Shown one piece after another: positions 25,605 through 38,330 of a stretch of 64,000 nucleotides of DNA. The notes beneath the pieces are model-generated. The model was given only the letters and a program-made list of their open reading frames with translations, was not told the origin of the DNA and did no database searches. This stretch comes from Brachionus plicatilis (Eukaryota > Rotifera > Eurotatoria > Ploima > Brachionidae), in contig QEOQ01000121.1 in the NCBI GenBank assembly GCA_010279815.1, forward strand, positions 218,478 through 282,477. The letters run 5' to 3'. The number at the start of each line of letters is the position of its first letter. Within the stretch, counting starts at the first letter, position 1. A program made the translations under genes and the position numbers.

Positions 25605-28600
25605 TTTTTAATTTAAAAAGTTTGCATTCCTAAATTTTATATTTAATTATTGATCTAAAAAAATTATATATTTAATAATTTTTTTAAAATAAATTCTAAT
25701 TAAAAAAAAAGACCTTGGCAAAAATTATTTGACAAGCTTTTCGTATCTATAACTGTAAGTAATCAAAGTTGGTCAATGGAACTTTAGAGTAATGTAAGCA
25801 TCAACTACCTATGTCCTTTGACATTTTGAGAATTCATTGTTTTTAAATTTAATATTTTAACTTTTTATCTATAATATACAACCCTTTATTAAAAGGGCCG
25901 ATTTGACATTTTTGACTCACACATTTTTTTATTTTTTTTCCTAAAAACAAACTTTGTTAATATATTTAATGTACAATTACATAAAATATACAGGCTTTTT
26001 TTGCAATCACTAGTTTATTGGATAAAAGAATTTAATCTCCCAAATTTAAATAAATGAATTTAATTTTTAAAATCACGAGAGTTGTCAATCTCATTAATTT
26101 AGCGAAATACATATATATTTGACATTTGAAAAATCAAAAAGTGATTCAATCTACACTCCCTAATCCTGATTTATTTTGTCTCAGAAAACTTGAGATTCGA
26201 TAAAATTTTCTATAGTCACGATCCTCCTTTAAAACTTCTTTTTTAATTCTGTCATTTTGTTCGATTTGTTTTGTTATTCAAAAGAATTTAATTAAAACAT
26301 TTAAAATTAAGAATACTTTGAAATTATTTATTTAATTTTTACTTCTTCTTTAAGATAATTTATCTTAAAAAGATAAAATATAAAATATTATTGCTGTTTA
26401 TTTCAATTTATTTGATAATAAAACACAAAAAATATTTCTGTTGTTATCATTAGTTGTCTCACAGCCAATGTTTTGCAAAATAAATTTTTAAAATGATAAA
26501 AATAGACTACATTAAGACATATGATAACTATTTTTAATGTTTATTACTTTTATTTTTGAGGCTAGTAAATTTTATTATTTAGATCACTGGTCATATAATA
26601 CTAAATGATTTATTTAGTAATGAGTTCGACCCTAAAATTATGAAAATGAGTTTTAAAAATGAGATAAATATTTTTTGGCCAAAAATATTGCTATTTTAAA
26701 AAGTGCTACTTTACGTAAGTGAGTCGAAAGATTCTTTTTATATTTTTTTAAATATCTTAAATTATGGATTAAATTGACATATAACTAAATTAAAAAATTT
26801 AAATGTCAAAAAACTCATGTTATTAATTTTTCAACACAAAAAAAAAGTTATTTCCTTTTTTTAATAGTTAAAACAAAAAAAATTTTAAAAAATTCTAAAT
26901 AAAATTCCTTCAGTGAAATCAAAATCATTTAAAATATATTTTTTTCTAACAAAAACTTCAAGCACTATTAAGTTTAAATCTCGTGATTTTGATTGATTTA
27001 AATTTTATTAACTTAATAAATATCCTTAATGATCAAAAAAAATTTGTTGATAAGTAATTTTTTTGGCGCTTGAAAGTATGACATAAGGATCTTGGTAAAG
27101 CTTTAAACTTCAAAGATCAAAAAATTTTGGTGGAGATACCAAAATCAAAAAATTCAAACCCAAGGGAGTAAATTCTTAAAAAGATTTTTTTTAATTTTTG
27201 AAAGTTTAATTGTTTGTTATAATAAAAAATTATGCTAATCTCTATTTTTTTTTAAAATTTGAATTTATATTTCCGATGCTTTTGTTGTTTTGTGTTTTTT
27301 TTGTAATAAAAAAATTTAACTAAAATAATCAATTTTTACATTTTTTATTTAAAATTACCTTTTTACCAAATTATTCTTTTCTTTCTAATTTTTTTCCAAT
27401 ATAAATTTTATGAGATATATAATTAGAAAAATTTAAATAAAAAAAAGATTTGTCTGAAAAAATTACGGCAAATTTTAGTTTCTCTTAAATTAACCGAATT
27501 TCATGGAAAATTACGATAATTTACGAGAATTTTCGTAATTCGTTAATTATGTCTTTTAAGATTTTGAGTTATCGTAATGAATTACTGTATTTTGTCGAAT
27601 TACGAAAATTAATTTAAATTTGGTAAAATCATCGTATCAAATCACCACTGTTAATTACATCTTCTAAATTTAATAATTAAAAAATTATTAAATAGAAATA
27701 ATTATAAATTTTAGCATTAAAGTTTGGTTTATTTAAAAAGTTGAATAAAAACAATTACAAATTTTTACCTGAAAAAAAAAGTAAATTTTGAAAATTATGT
27801 TTATGGAAAAAATTTCTTTCCCAAGATGTTCGAATTCGGGTGAAATAAATATTTATAGACGTACAATATTTAAATGTTATCGAAAAATACCAGAAAAACT
27901 GGAGCAACATATTGCCTGGTCGTCTAAAACGTTTAAAATATAAGATATTACAAAATAGATTTTCATAAATTTAAATCTAAATTTAAATATTGAATTGTAT
28001 TTAATAAGTGAGGACAAAAGACAAAAAAAAAATTGTAATTTTAATAAACCAGACATACATAAATTTTCTTAGAGTTAATCAAGTAATTGAATGAGCTATT
28101 TTTAAAATATTTAGAAAAAAATTAGGGTCCTTAAATTAAATTTGAATAAAAAATTTAAGCCTTAAACTAAAAAAGAATACCTTTTCAAGCAAACTTAACT
28201 GTGAAGAATTTTCAAAACTATTAACAATTTATTGAAATACTCAGAGCAATTTTATTTTTAAATAGCTAATTAAAAAAAGAAAAAGAGAACAATTTTGAAT
28301 CAATTGCATGACTATAATTTGTTCGCTGATTAATAATTGTTTTAAGTTTAAAATAAATCCTTTATTTAAAAAATGTTTTCGGATAAAAATTAAAATCGAG
28401 ATTAAAAGAGCGATTTTAAATTTTATTTTAGCTCCTTAGTATTTTTGATTAAATAACTAGCAACCGATTTAATTTTTTTTGATTTATTTTTTTCCATAAG
28501 TTATTCATTGTGTGTTCGTATAATGATTTATTAGCTATCAAGTAAATAACAAAATTCACTTAATTTTGTGATTCTAAATTTGCTCAAAGGCTTTTTAAAT

Positions 28601-28949
28601 TCGCTTTTTGACGGAGGTCGGTCGCCTTTATACCGAATGTAAAGCAAATTTTTCAAAATATTTTCATTTTACCATGGTAACAAAAAACACCAAAAAATTC
28701 AAGACCAATAATAATTAGATGAAAAAATATAATTTTTTAGTTGAAATGCACCTTTGCTTCATTGTTTCTGTAGAGAAAAAATTTAGTAAATTCCATACAA
28801 AATTTCAATGAATTTTTTATCTATATTAATCATAAGTGGATAAATCTAGGCGTTAACGAAAAATTTGTTTGTTGCTATTTGTTTAATTTTTTTTTTAATT
28901 TTCGCTAAAATTATTTTTTTTTGAATGCACTTCATTTAGATTTTTAGCT
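25605..28949. promoter_or_regulatory. 3.3-kb spacer between the head-to-head coiled-coil paralogues
   Basis: The two related genes start at either edge and point outward, so their promoters must lie within. No gene is visible. Near 27460-27620 the motif TTACGA/TCGTAA recurs on both strands, forming weak hairpins. No factor site can be named. Confidence 0.35.
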
Positions 28950-31900
28950 ATGTCTAGTTACGTGCTTGATAGAGAATTGCTCCTGAATTCGTTAGCCTCA
29001 GCTCGGGCTACTGCTCAATCCACAACCAACTGGATAGACGCAAATTCTAATACAGCTTTGCTTGGAGCAACTGTTTACCAACGAAACACAGATAATGAAT
29101 TCAAAAGACAAATGGCCGATGTAAGTCTACTTAAATTCTTGCACCTTATTTGAAGAATTGATTTTTTAAAATTTAAAAAATTAGCTATATATAGCACTAA
29201 AATTAGTTGATTAAGTTCCAACTAAATAAAATGTTTAATATTTTTTTTAATTTGTATTTTAATATAATTAATTAAAAACTATTTTAAATGTGAAAAGAAA
29301 TATTTTTTTATTTAGGGATTTTTTATTTTTTAATTACTAAAAACTCAATTTTACTCTTTTAGCTACAAGATCAGCTGAAAATGATGAAAAATGACATTGA
29401 AAAAAAAGACAAATTGATATCAGAATTATCAACTTACCGCGAAATTGAGAGACTCAAAAATACCGAAAAAGTAAGTAAATCTACTTTTAAACTCTAAAAT
29501 TAAAATGATTAGTTAGGATTAAAATTAAAGGATTTAGATCTAAAAAATTGACGTAGTTAATTTTTTTGAATTTTTCTTTTAAGGAATATAAAATCACTTA
29601 CAGAATAAGTTCAGTAGTGATTTCTGACTTGATTAAAAAACCTCGGCCCATGAGTAAAATTTAAAATTTGATGTTATTAAATATCAATTTTTTTCGCATT
29701 AAGGGATATTAATTAATTTGATAAATTTAAATTTTAATTCTTTTTTGGCGGTATATTTAGTAAATTCTTTGATTTGAATGAATTTTTTTATTTAGTAATG
29801 CTCTAGAACTCTAGCCCTTATTTTGAGCAAAGACTAAAATAAAAAGTTTATTTACTGATTATTTTGAATTATTTTTAGTTTTATTTTTGATTTTGGTTTT
29901 TTGTTATTTGTTATAAAATACTACATACAGAAGGAAAATGATTTTTTTATTATTTAAAATCTAGGATATAGAATGTATTTTAATTTTGGCAAAAATTAGG
30001 TAATTTAAATTTTTTTTCCAAAATACAAGTCAAGCTAAACATAAAGACATTATGAATTCCAGAACGAAACAAATATGGAAAAGCTTAAAAACTTTTTTTT
30101 CAGAAGCCCAAAATTGGTATACAAATATACTTAAAAAAAGTTTATTAAATAATTGGGAAGCTCTATAAAGTAAGTGTAATTACTAAAATATACTCTCCTA
30201 GCACTGGGAATGGAATCATTATCTATACCCATGAGTTCGTGTGAAGAACACGGGCTTATAATTAAGACAAGATGTGAGCTTATATTAATTTTTTTATGTC
30301 AGTATCTAGAAGCGTCTATCTTCTGAGATACGTGACAAGTATATTAATTCTTACTTATCAGTTGAGAAGATGATGATCAAGTGATACGTGGGGTGTATTA
30401 CATAGGAAATTCATTGCATGTATCAGATGTAACAGATCCAATTCTAAAAAAAAGTTTTTATGTTTTTTCATGTTTATTTTGTTCCGGAATTCACAATGTC
30501 TTTATGTTTAGCTTGATTTGTGTTTTGGAAAAAAATTTAAATTGCCTTATTTTTAACAAAATTAAATTATATTCTTTATAATAAAGAATCTTTAATAAAA
30601 ATTAATTTTTCAATTAATTAAAATAATGCTTTTTTTCGAACCTCATATAAATCTGGATGGTCGATATCAAAATTTATTTTTTATTAAAATTTTATATAAT
30701 CTTTTGTACATTTTTTTTTCAAATAAATTTCTTAAACATCATTTTCAGTTCCCAAGAGTTAAGTTCGCATGGTTAGGTTCTTTTAAAAATTCATCAAATA
30801 AAAAAATCATTTTTTTTAATAGAGAAATAAAATTTGGTTATTTTTTCATTCTATTTTTACCAAAATTGTTTTGAATAAATTTTACAAACGAAATTATTTT
30901 TTTAAGTACGAATCTGTATTGACAGTCGAAAAAACTCAAGTTGAAATAATCAGAAGAGAACTTGATTCAACTTCGAACAAACTCGAAGCAGTCAGCACAG
31001 AAGTATGAAATAAAAAAAACTCAAAAAATTTTTTTCTAAATCTATTTAAATAAAAAAATAATAGCTTGCAGAATGCAAAGTTAAAGTTCAAGCAAGGGAT
31101 GAGAGAATCAATGAGTTAAAAAGAGAAATGGACTCAATGAAAAGCGAAAGTTCCACAATGAATGCACTTATTGTTGCCCAAAAAAACCGAATCCGCGAAC
31201 TCGAAAATGAAATGAACAGTTTTGAGCAAGTTGCCAGCAAGTCAGGCATCACTATTAACACTCTACAAAAGGACAATAAAGACTTGCAGCAAAATATCCT
31301 AGAACTTGAATCAAGAATAAGAACTCATATGAATGAGAGAGAGGAAGCGGAACGTAAAACAGAAGCCTTAGTGAGCAAGCTGAATGAATTGGCTACTAAA
31401 GTAACATCTATTACCGGAGTAGAAATTACCAGCAATGCCGCTGGCCTCGAACTATTGATCACAAAAATTGGAGATATTGTCAATGAGAATTCCATGGTTA
31501 AAGGAAAACTGGTCACAACAAGTGACCAGTATACCACTAGTGAAGCAGAGAATAAGGCTAATCGAGAAACAATTCAGCGGATGGTTGACGAATTGAACAA
31601 AATAGAGAAGGAGTCAATCAATAGTAGAATTGCAGCAGATAATTTGAAAGCTGAACGAGACTCTGCTTTGACTACCAATTCGGTCTTGGAAAAAGAAATT
31701 GAAACTTTAAAAGAAAGAATCAGCAATATTCAAGCGGCATGGCAGGCGACCAAAACCGAGCTCGAAACCAAAGAATCGGTCTATTCAGCACAAGCGGCCA
31801 ACTTAAAACAAAATGAATATGATTTGCTCTATAACAAAAATTGCCTTTCAGCTTTCAAGGAACAAGTTTCGACTTTATTGAGCGATAGTTTTGTCAAAGT

Positions 31901-34290
31901 TGAAGCTAATGAGGATCAAATTAAAGAAAAAATTCAGTTGTTGATGAGTTCTAGCAAAGATAGGGGTCTGATGATTGCTTCGATGGAGGGAAAAATTCAG
32001 CAACTTGCCAATCAATTAACTGATCAGATAAATTTATACAAAGAATTGGAGGCCAAGTATCAGAAAGGAGAAAGTCGAAGCATCGAATTGGAAAATAAAT
32101 TAAAAAGTTTAGACGGCGAATACTGTGCCAATGAAGCTCTGCGGGACAATCTTAAATCAGATAGAGTTAAAGTAAAATTTTAAATAAAAAATTTAGTTAT
32201 TTCACTTTGCTGGAAAATTTTCCTTTTTAATTCATTTCATGTGATCAATTTAAATTTTTTCCGTCCAGATAATTTACAAAATCGTGGATAAAAGATGCGA
32301 GAAATAAAAAAAATTTGCTTATTTAAGTATCAATTATGGTAAAAAAAATCTAGTCAAAAAATTTTATTAATAATTAAAATTTTATAAATTATTTTTAATT
32401 CTTTTTCAAGTTAAAATTTTTTTGTTAACTCAACTTTTTCTTTTGCAAGTCTATTTGAAGCTTAATTTATTCATCATTTATCTTTATTGTATTTAAGACA
32501 GCTAGGAGCATTCGGTAAGATACTGTCAACTATTAGCTGTGTGACAATATTTTTCTGTTTTGTTCCATGATTTGACTTGTGTATGTTTGATCAATGGTTA
32601 TTTTTAAATTTTCTATTTTAAAAAAATTTGAAGAACCAAATTATCAGCTAAAAAAGTATTCATAATCTTTCAGAGCATTGACTCAAACGATTCCATTATT
32701 GTTAAGATATTAGGATCGATAATTTTTAAAAGCTGTTTTAAATAATTAGAAAATAATAAAGCCTTTTCAGAGTTCTATTTTAAATAAAAAATTGCTATAT
32801 TTAAATAATAAATTTAATAAATTTTGAAATTAATTTTCTTAAGTCGTCGCATTTTATAATTCAGAGGTAAATGAAATAAATCTTTTAATTGATTCATCAC
32901 TTCGTCATATTTTCATCTTCTTCTTTCAAATCATTTACAATCGGGATTATAGAACTTTAAATCCAGGCTAAGGAATTCTGTTGAAATTGAATCTTTCAAA
33001 ATCGAAAACTCTAGAAAAAGTTTCAGTGGAGATCCCGCGTCTTCTTTTCGTACTTTAAGCAATTATAAAATTTGATAGACAAATTTTTTTAAATTAAATT
33101 AAAACTATTAAAATTTTTTTTAAATTATTTTATTGGAAAAAAATATCCATATCCACTTTGTCTAAATCATGAATTTTCGAAGACAATTGTGCAGCAAAGT
33201 AGCCTAAAATTTTTCATTGTTTTTAAAATTTTTTTTTGAAAAGTATTTAACTTTTCTTGAGCGAATTGGCAATGTTTTGAAAATAAGTCAGATATCTGCT
33301 GATATTGGTTTGGACATGAATATTGACTTAATATTGGCTAGAGTGGAACAACTTGTTAAAATGGAAAACGATTGTATCCAAGACAAACAAACCAACATTT
33401 ATAATTTGCAGCGAAAATGCAAAACTTTGAAAGAACAATTGGACAACAAGGAATTACATTTGGATCTTTTAAGAAAAAAATTGTCCGCTTTGGAAGAAGA
33501 GCGAGCCAACAAGTGTGCTCTAGAACGCGAAGTAGAAGATCACGTGATGATGAGCAAAAAATTTAAGCTCAAAGTGGAAAAATTAACAGATCAATTGAAC
33601 AATTTAAAACGAGAAAATGAAGACTTAAAAGCCCAGTTATTAGACATGAATTGTTTTAGAGGAAAAGCCTCGGACCAAGATAAAGAAATTTCCAGACTCA
33701 GTTCCAAAATAAGTGAACTTGAGTCCATTAAAGAAAAACAATCATTAAAAATAGCCAAGTTAAGAGACCAGTTGGACTCGGCTAACTCAGAGATATCCAA
33801 AGCTCGTACATCGTCTGATTCAACCGTGCAATCATTAAGTCAAGAATTGCGAAGCTTAAAACAAGAATTAGAGAAGCGAGACGACAGAGAAAGGCAACTG
33901 CTTGACTTCAGAGCTGTGGTTGCGAGAATGCTGGGCTTGGATGCGAGTTCGCTAGCAGTTGCTGATTACGAAATAATCTCAAGAATTGAAAGAATAATTA
34001 GCTCATTCAATGAAGGTATAGTGCCAGTTCATATTCAACCACTTCCAGCCAATTTGAATAGCTATCAACCAAACTACAACCAAGGTTACTCTAGTGAATT
34101 TTACTCTTCATCTAGTTCAAATGAGCAAGCAAGTCCAACCAGAAGACACCACCACGCACATGCACATTCTTCGCACCATTCCTATGAACGAAGCGAAAGT
34201 CCATCCAAACATCATCATCATCATAGTTCACAAACTCGCCATAGATCAAAATCACCAAGAAAAGTTACCATAGATCCCAATTCTTATTAA
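28950..34290 (+). CDS. CCDC170-like coiled-coil protein, 5 exons, 842 aa
   Basis: Exons: 28950-29120, 29363-29470, 30907-31002, 31065-32171, 33244-34290, all joined in phase 0. The protein is nearly all heptad-rich coiled coil, and I recognise it tentatively as CCDC170-like, a family tied to Golgi-linked and axonemal microtubules. The C-terminal part carries LLRKKLSALEEE and LLDFRAVVARMLGLD, both conserved in the minus-strand paralogue. It ends in a low-complexity His/Ser/Arg tail (HHHAHAHSSHH, then KHHHHHSS, then SKSPRK) that the paralogue lacks. Exon 4 alone (369 codons) corresponds to five exons of the paralogue, so intron loss or gain has occurred. The N-terminus has no GTPase; an acceptor-like TTTTTAG lies 3 bp before the ATG, so an upstream exon is not excluded. 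AATAAA at 34430-34435 may be the polyadenylation signal. Confidence 0.8.
29963..30585. repeat. Large inverted repeat in intron 2 of the CCDC170-like gene
   Basis: Arms of about 140 bp (29963-30106 and 30441-30585) are imperfect complements. For example CAAGCTAAACATAAAGACAT faces ATGTCTTTATGTTTAGCTTG, and GAATTCCAGAACGAAAC faces GTTCCGGAATTC. The 330-bp centre is unique here. Only the right arm recurs in the duplicate at about 50441-50590. It looks like a fold-back element. No ORF. Confidence 0.65.
30437..31890 (+). repeat. Segmental duplication, source part 1
   Basis: This part of the CCDC170-like gene (fold-back right arm, exon 3 and the first two thirds of exon 4) is copied at about 50441-53905, minus the hAT-type insertion there. 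The exon 4 section differs at only a handful of positions, such as GGGATGAG/GAGATGAG and CAGCGGA/CAGCGTA. Confidence 0.85.
32172..33243 (+). other. 1.07-kb intron 4 of the CCDC170-like gene
   Basis: Lies between a GTAAAA donor after exon 4 and a GAAAAG acceptor before exon 5. Nothing recognised inside. Confidence 0.7.
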
Positions 34291-34614
34291 AAATAAGTTC
34301 TTTTAAGAAAAAATTGCAATTTTTTAATTTTCAGCAATGCTTTTTTTTTATAAAAAATCACAACAAATTAAGCTTTACGTTGATTGAAAATTGACATGTT
34401 TATGAATTTTTTTCTTTTCATTTTTTTTTAATAAAGTAAATTTTAAACAATGTTCATTTTTTTATTAAAAATATAATTTAGGGGCAGACCCCAAGACCTT
34501 CGTTTGAACCCTCATGAAAGGAAAAATTGAAATAAAAAATAGACATTCGAATTAAATTGGACCCAAAAAAAAACATGAATTACTCAATCTATTTTGCGTT
34601 ATTAATTATTTATT

Positions 34615-34795
34615 AAGTATTTTATTTTTTTTTTCCACCGACAGTTCCTAGAAATATTTCATTAGTTCTACCAGCATCTTTCTGTTTTGTACATATCGAC
34701 ATTCTCTTAATTCAAAATTTTTTTTTTATTTAAATTTTTGTCTTTTTATTTTATATTAATATTTTCTTCTCAGTTTTGATTTGTTTTTTATCTGA
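34615..34795. repeat. 180-bp direct repeat, copy 1
   Basis: Shares TTTCCACCGACAGTTCCTAG, TAGTTCTACCAGCATCTT and TGTTTTGTACATATCGACAT with 36330-36520 in the same order and spacing. On the minus strand this copy keeps a short open frame (about 26 codons from ATGTCGATA) that copy 2 interrupts with TAA. Origin unknown. Confidence 0.7.
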
Positions 34796-35335
34796 AACAA
34801 CACAAAATACTTGATTATACGCAGTAGTTTATTTTGAATTTTTGGAAAGAAGAACTAATTTTTTTGATTCCACTGTTTAATATCACCAAACATAAATCAA
34901 ACAAGAACCGGATAAGAGATTTATTCAGCACAAGATTGATTTAACGTAAAATTTGACCACTTGAAATTTTTGATGCGGCGAAGTAAGTTGTTTGATACTC
35001 TAAACCTAATTTAAGTCTAATCTAAAAAAAATATGGCAGCTTTTTATCATTTAGATTTTTTTTCAATTTTTGTCTCATTTAGTCCAACGAGAGGTTCTAA
35101 TTCTATTTAAGCAAATAGAATCAAATAATTTAGATTAAAAGCTAAATATCATTTGTAATTCTAATTTATTTTTTAAATTTTCTAATTAAAAAATGAGATT
35201 TTTGAAATTTTGGTGCATTTAAGTGAACGCACTTTGAAAGTAAAAAAACTAAGCACTTTTTTAGGGTCAATATTAAAAAGAATATTTAACCTAGAAAAAT
35301 TTAACTCATTTTACTGTTAATTTTTATTTTTCATT

Positions 35336-35935
35336 TTTGAATTTAAAAATAAAATTGACTGTCAAACATTCAAATCTTTAGAATTTGAAATTACTTTTTT
35401 TTGAATTTTCAAATAAATTATTTATCTCCTTACATTTTTATATTAAGATAAAATTTTAAAAGGTTCTGAGTAATGCAACCCTGAGGTTGAAAATTTTTAT
35501 CTTCCACTCATTTCAATCCCTAACTTTTTTTTAGTTAATAAATCAAATTAGTGAATGTTTCATTCATTTTTCAGAAGAAAAAAAAGTTTAAAAAAACAAG
35601 TATTTTTATTTTAATTCAATTAAATAATCAATGCAAAGATTTAATAACTTTGAATTCAAGTTTTAAATTTGAAATTTTAAAAAATAATGCTAATTCAAAA
35701 TTTTGACAAATTTTGTAAAAAAAAATATTTTGAGAAGAGTCAAAATTATTGTGTTTATTAATTAAATTTTTATAAGAATATATTCCAGAATTTTTTCTCT
35801 AATTTTTATGTAAATAATTAAAAGTGTCCCAATAACCGCCAGAGCTATTGAAAATACTGGAAGGATAATCCCGGCTATTCCATAATCCTTTATCTTCAAA
35901 ACCTCATATAAATTCATCGTTTAGGCACTTACACG
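35336..35935 (-). pseudogene. Truncated copy of the small membrane-protein gene
   Basis: Matches 53918-54365 and then 54768-54912. The minus-strand exon begins ATG at about 35917-35919 and reads the same membrane segment as the gene at 54605-54897 with a few changes (LIALVV becomes SIALAV, IWT becomes IGT). The exon boundary, intron and second exon are missing: the sequence jumps straight to what in the other copy lies past the gene's 3' end. It is therefore a broken copy. Confidence 0.75.
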
Positions 35936-36099
35936 TAAAAAAAAGGGTAGAATTGAGTAAATCAAAGAATAAAATCACGTTTAGTAACTAACTTTCGGTG
36001 TCATAGGATCTTTCATTTAGACGCGTTTAGGCACGCTTCATCAAAATCGATTTTAAGTAAAAAACGTTTCATTTTTTACTTTTTTTCATAATGTAAGTA

Positions 36100-36160
36100 T
36101 TATATATTTTATTATTATTTATTTCTTTGAACGCCTTGAAGGCGATGTAAAGTTATAAGA
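36100..36160 (-). repeat. LINE 3' tail (hairpin plus AT-rich microsatellite)
   Basis: On the minus strand a CGCCTTCAAGGCG stem-loop (36132-36144) is followed by AAAGAAATAAATAATAATAAAA. The same design recurs near 47126, 51730, 59900, 60905 and 61060. It is probably the end of a 5'-truncated non-LTR element. Confidence 0.5.
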
Positions 36161-36329
36161 TTAAAGAAAAAAGAAAAAAAAATAAGACAAAAAATTTGAT
36201 GGTTTCTAAATAAATATATAAGAGAAATATTAATTTTTTTTTTTGATTTAAAAAAACTATTTTTCATTTTTCAATTGAAAAAAAAATAAAGCAACACAAA
36301 ATTCGATTCAACATCGATGGACTTCCATA

Positions 36330-36520
36330 AAGTATTTTATTTTTTTTTCCACCGACAGTTCCTAGAAAGATTTCGTTAGTTCTACCAGCATCTTACTGTT
36401 TTGTACATATCGACATTCTCTTAATTCAATATTTTTTTTATTTAAACTTTTTTCAATTTTTATCTTTTTTTTTTATATTAATATTTTCTTCTCAGTTTTG
36501 ATTTGTTTTTTATCTGAAAA
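36330..36520. repeat. 180-bp direct repeat, copy 2
   Basis: Second copy of 34615-34795 with a few substitutions and a longer T-rich run. The two copies flank the duplicated block 35336-35935 together with unique sequence, so they may mark old insertion or exchange points. Confidence 0.7.
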
Positions 36521-37682
36521 AGCTTTAGCTCGACACAGCTAAACAAAAAAATAAATAATTGGATTCAATTTTTAATTAGCTAAAATTATATAAAACTTCA
36601 AGCTATTCTTTTATGATTCATTTTTATTTTTGTGCTATACTTTTTAGTTTCAATAATATTTATTTTTAAGAAAAAATTAGTTAAATAAAAATCAAACATC
36701 TTTTAAAAGAGGTAATAAAAATGGTCATATAAAGATTTTATCTAATTTTCAGTTTGTCAATTTTTACATAAATATTTTAAAACGAAATATGAAGATTTAA
36801 TTAATTATTATGTTGTAGAAGATCAACTCGAAACTGTGTTGGATCAACAAACTGTTTCTAAAAAAAATACTCATTAAAAATTGACAGGTTGCATCAAAAA
36901 TAGAATATTTATTTTGTATTGTTTTAAAACAAAAATTCTTAACTTTCATATTTTTTGAATAAGGTAAAGAAATAACTATTGAAAAAGATCTTTTTTTTCA
37001 TTTAATTTTAATTTTGTTTTTTTTTGAATGACTCAATTTAAAGAGTTCATTTTTGCATTGCTAAGTTTCTGAAATGACTTTTAAAAAAAATTAATTAAAT
37101 TAATTTAATTTTTCAAATTTTTTTTAAATAATCATTTTTAAAAGTATTGTCACAATATCATTTAGTTTTTGTTTGTCTAGAAGTATTCTGTGAAATCAAT
37201 ACATTGAGTGAATTATTTTTTATTCAAATTAAAGAAAAATAAAGCTTTTTTTAAGAAAAAGGTTGATTATCTTTAAAGTTTAAAAAAGAAAAATCTAGAC
37301 TTGTTCAAATTCAGGAAAAAAAATCCGATAAAATATTGCTTTGACAATTACTGTAAAATTATAAGAAAAATATTAACTTTTCTTGAATATTTTGTAGGAA
37401 TATTTTTGAACAAAATATTTTATCAGGGAAGATTAGTTGTGCAAATGATATTTTTTTTTGTTCTCTGTTTATATATTTGGATTTATTTAAGACGTGCTAC
37501 AAGTAATTTTTAACTTTTCAAAAAAATACTATCTAAGCTTACACTGAATAATTTTATAAAATTTTTTGCGGAAATCTGAGACCTACAAATTAATCTAAAA
37601 CTATGGCCAGAATAAAAATGAAAGTTTGTCAAGACTAAACTAAGATTTTAAATTTTATTTTTTTTTCAAAAATAATTACAAC

Positions 37683-38021
37683 TGTTGACGTGCGGTCAAC
37701 GACTTGTTGGTGCTCATAATAAAAGAGTTAAAAGTGCTTTTTGAAGAATTTATTAATATGTCTTATGAAATTTAAGTTTAAGAATACACATCCACATTTA
37801 TCCAAAAGTCTTGTTCCATTTATACGAAGAGTATTTCTTATCAGTTATAAATTAGGCTTAGCAACATTTTGTATTTTATTCTGTTTTATTTTATTAATAA
37901 AGTAACAACTACTAGCAACAATTAAGTTACTAACACTTAAACTAAGGACTTTTAATTATTATTTTCTTCAGAGAGACTGTGTAGCATTCCAGCTTTTCAC
38001 TAATGTGATAAGCCGCTAACA
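37683..38021 (-). repeat. 3' LTR of the gypsy element
   Basis: 339 bp, TG...CA on the minus strand. It ends with the same GTGCTCAT segment that, in the 5' LTR, supplies the gag start codon. Confidence 0.9.
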
Positions 38022-38032
38022 CACTCCCTCTT
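38022..38032 (-). other. Polypurine tract
   Basis: Minus-strand AAGAGGGAGTG directly before the 3' LTR, in the position and form of a plus-strand primer site. Confidence 0.75.
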
Positions 38033-38330
38033 GTTTTAAACAGCAATGTCCTCATTGCTTCACCAATTGCCAATCTTGCAATTTTTNNNNNNNNNNNNNN
38101 NNNNNNNNNNNNNNNNNNNNNNNTCTCTTGTGGTACGCCTGATCCGACCCTTTGGGGGAAGGTAGCTGTTCGTAGTCCACTACCGAAGGCATACTGCATT
38201 CGTTTACCATAGTTGACGCATCAACTAGGTCTGCCGGATCCAGCGCCCTAAAAACTTTGTTACCATTAACTCAAGGAATTTTGCCCTAAACCTAATTTCC
38301 TATAACTGAAATACTCCTCAGACTCTCTGA
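38033..38330 (-). other. Gypsy 3' untranslated region with assembly gap
   Basis: Lies between the pol stop and the polypurine tract. Positions 38087-38123 are 37 unknown bases. A frame across the gap has no support as a gene. Confidence 0.8.

Larger units (their letters stand above)
34291..37677. other. Intergenic: duplicated fragments, LINE tail
   Basis: No intact gene. It holds a 180-bp direct repeat pair (34615-34795 and 36330-36520), a segment shared with 53918-54912 that includes a broken exon (35336-35935), and a LINE-like hairpin plus AT tail near 36100-36160. A 70-codon frame at 37301-37513 looks random. Confidence 0.5.

Noticed and set aside
27440..27620. A satellite or CRISPR-like array of TTACGA motifs
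   Set aside because: The spacing is irregular and units are too short; explained by AT-rich simple sequence.
37942..38199. An 85-aa ORF across the assembly gap
   Set aside because: It runs through 37 unknown bases and the 3' LTR boundary of the gypsy element.
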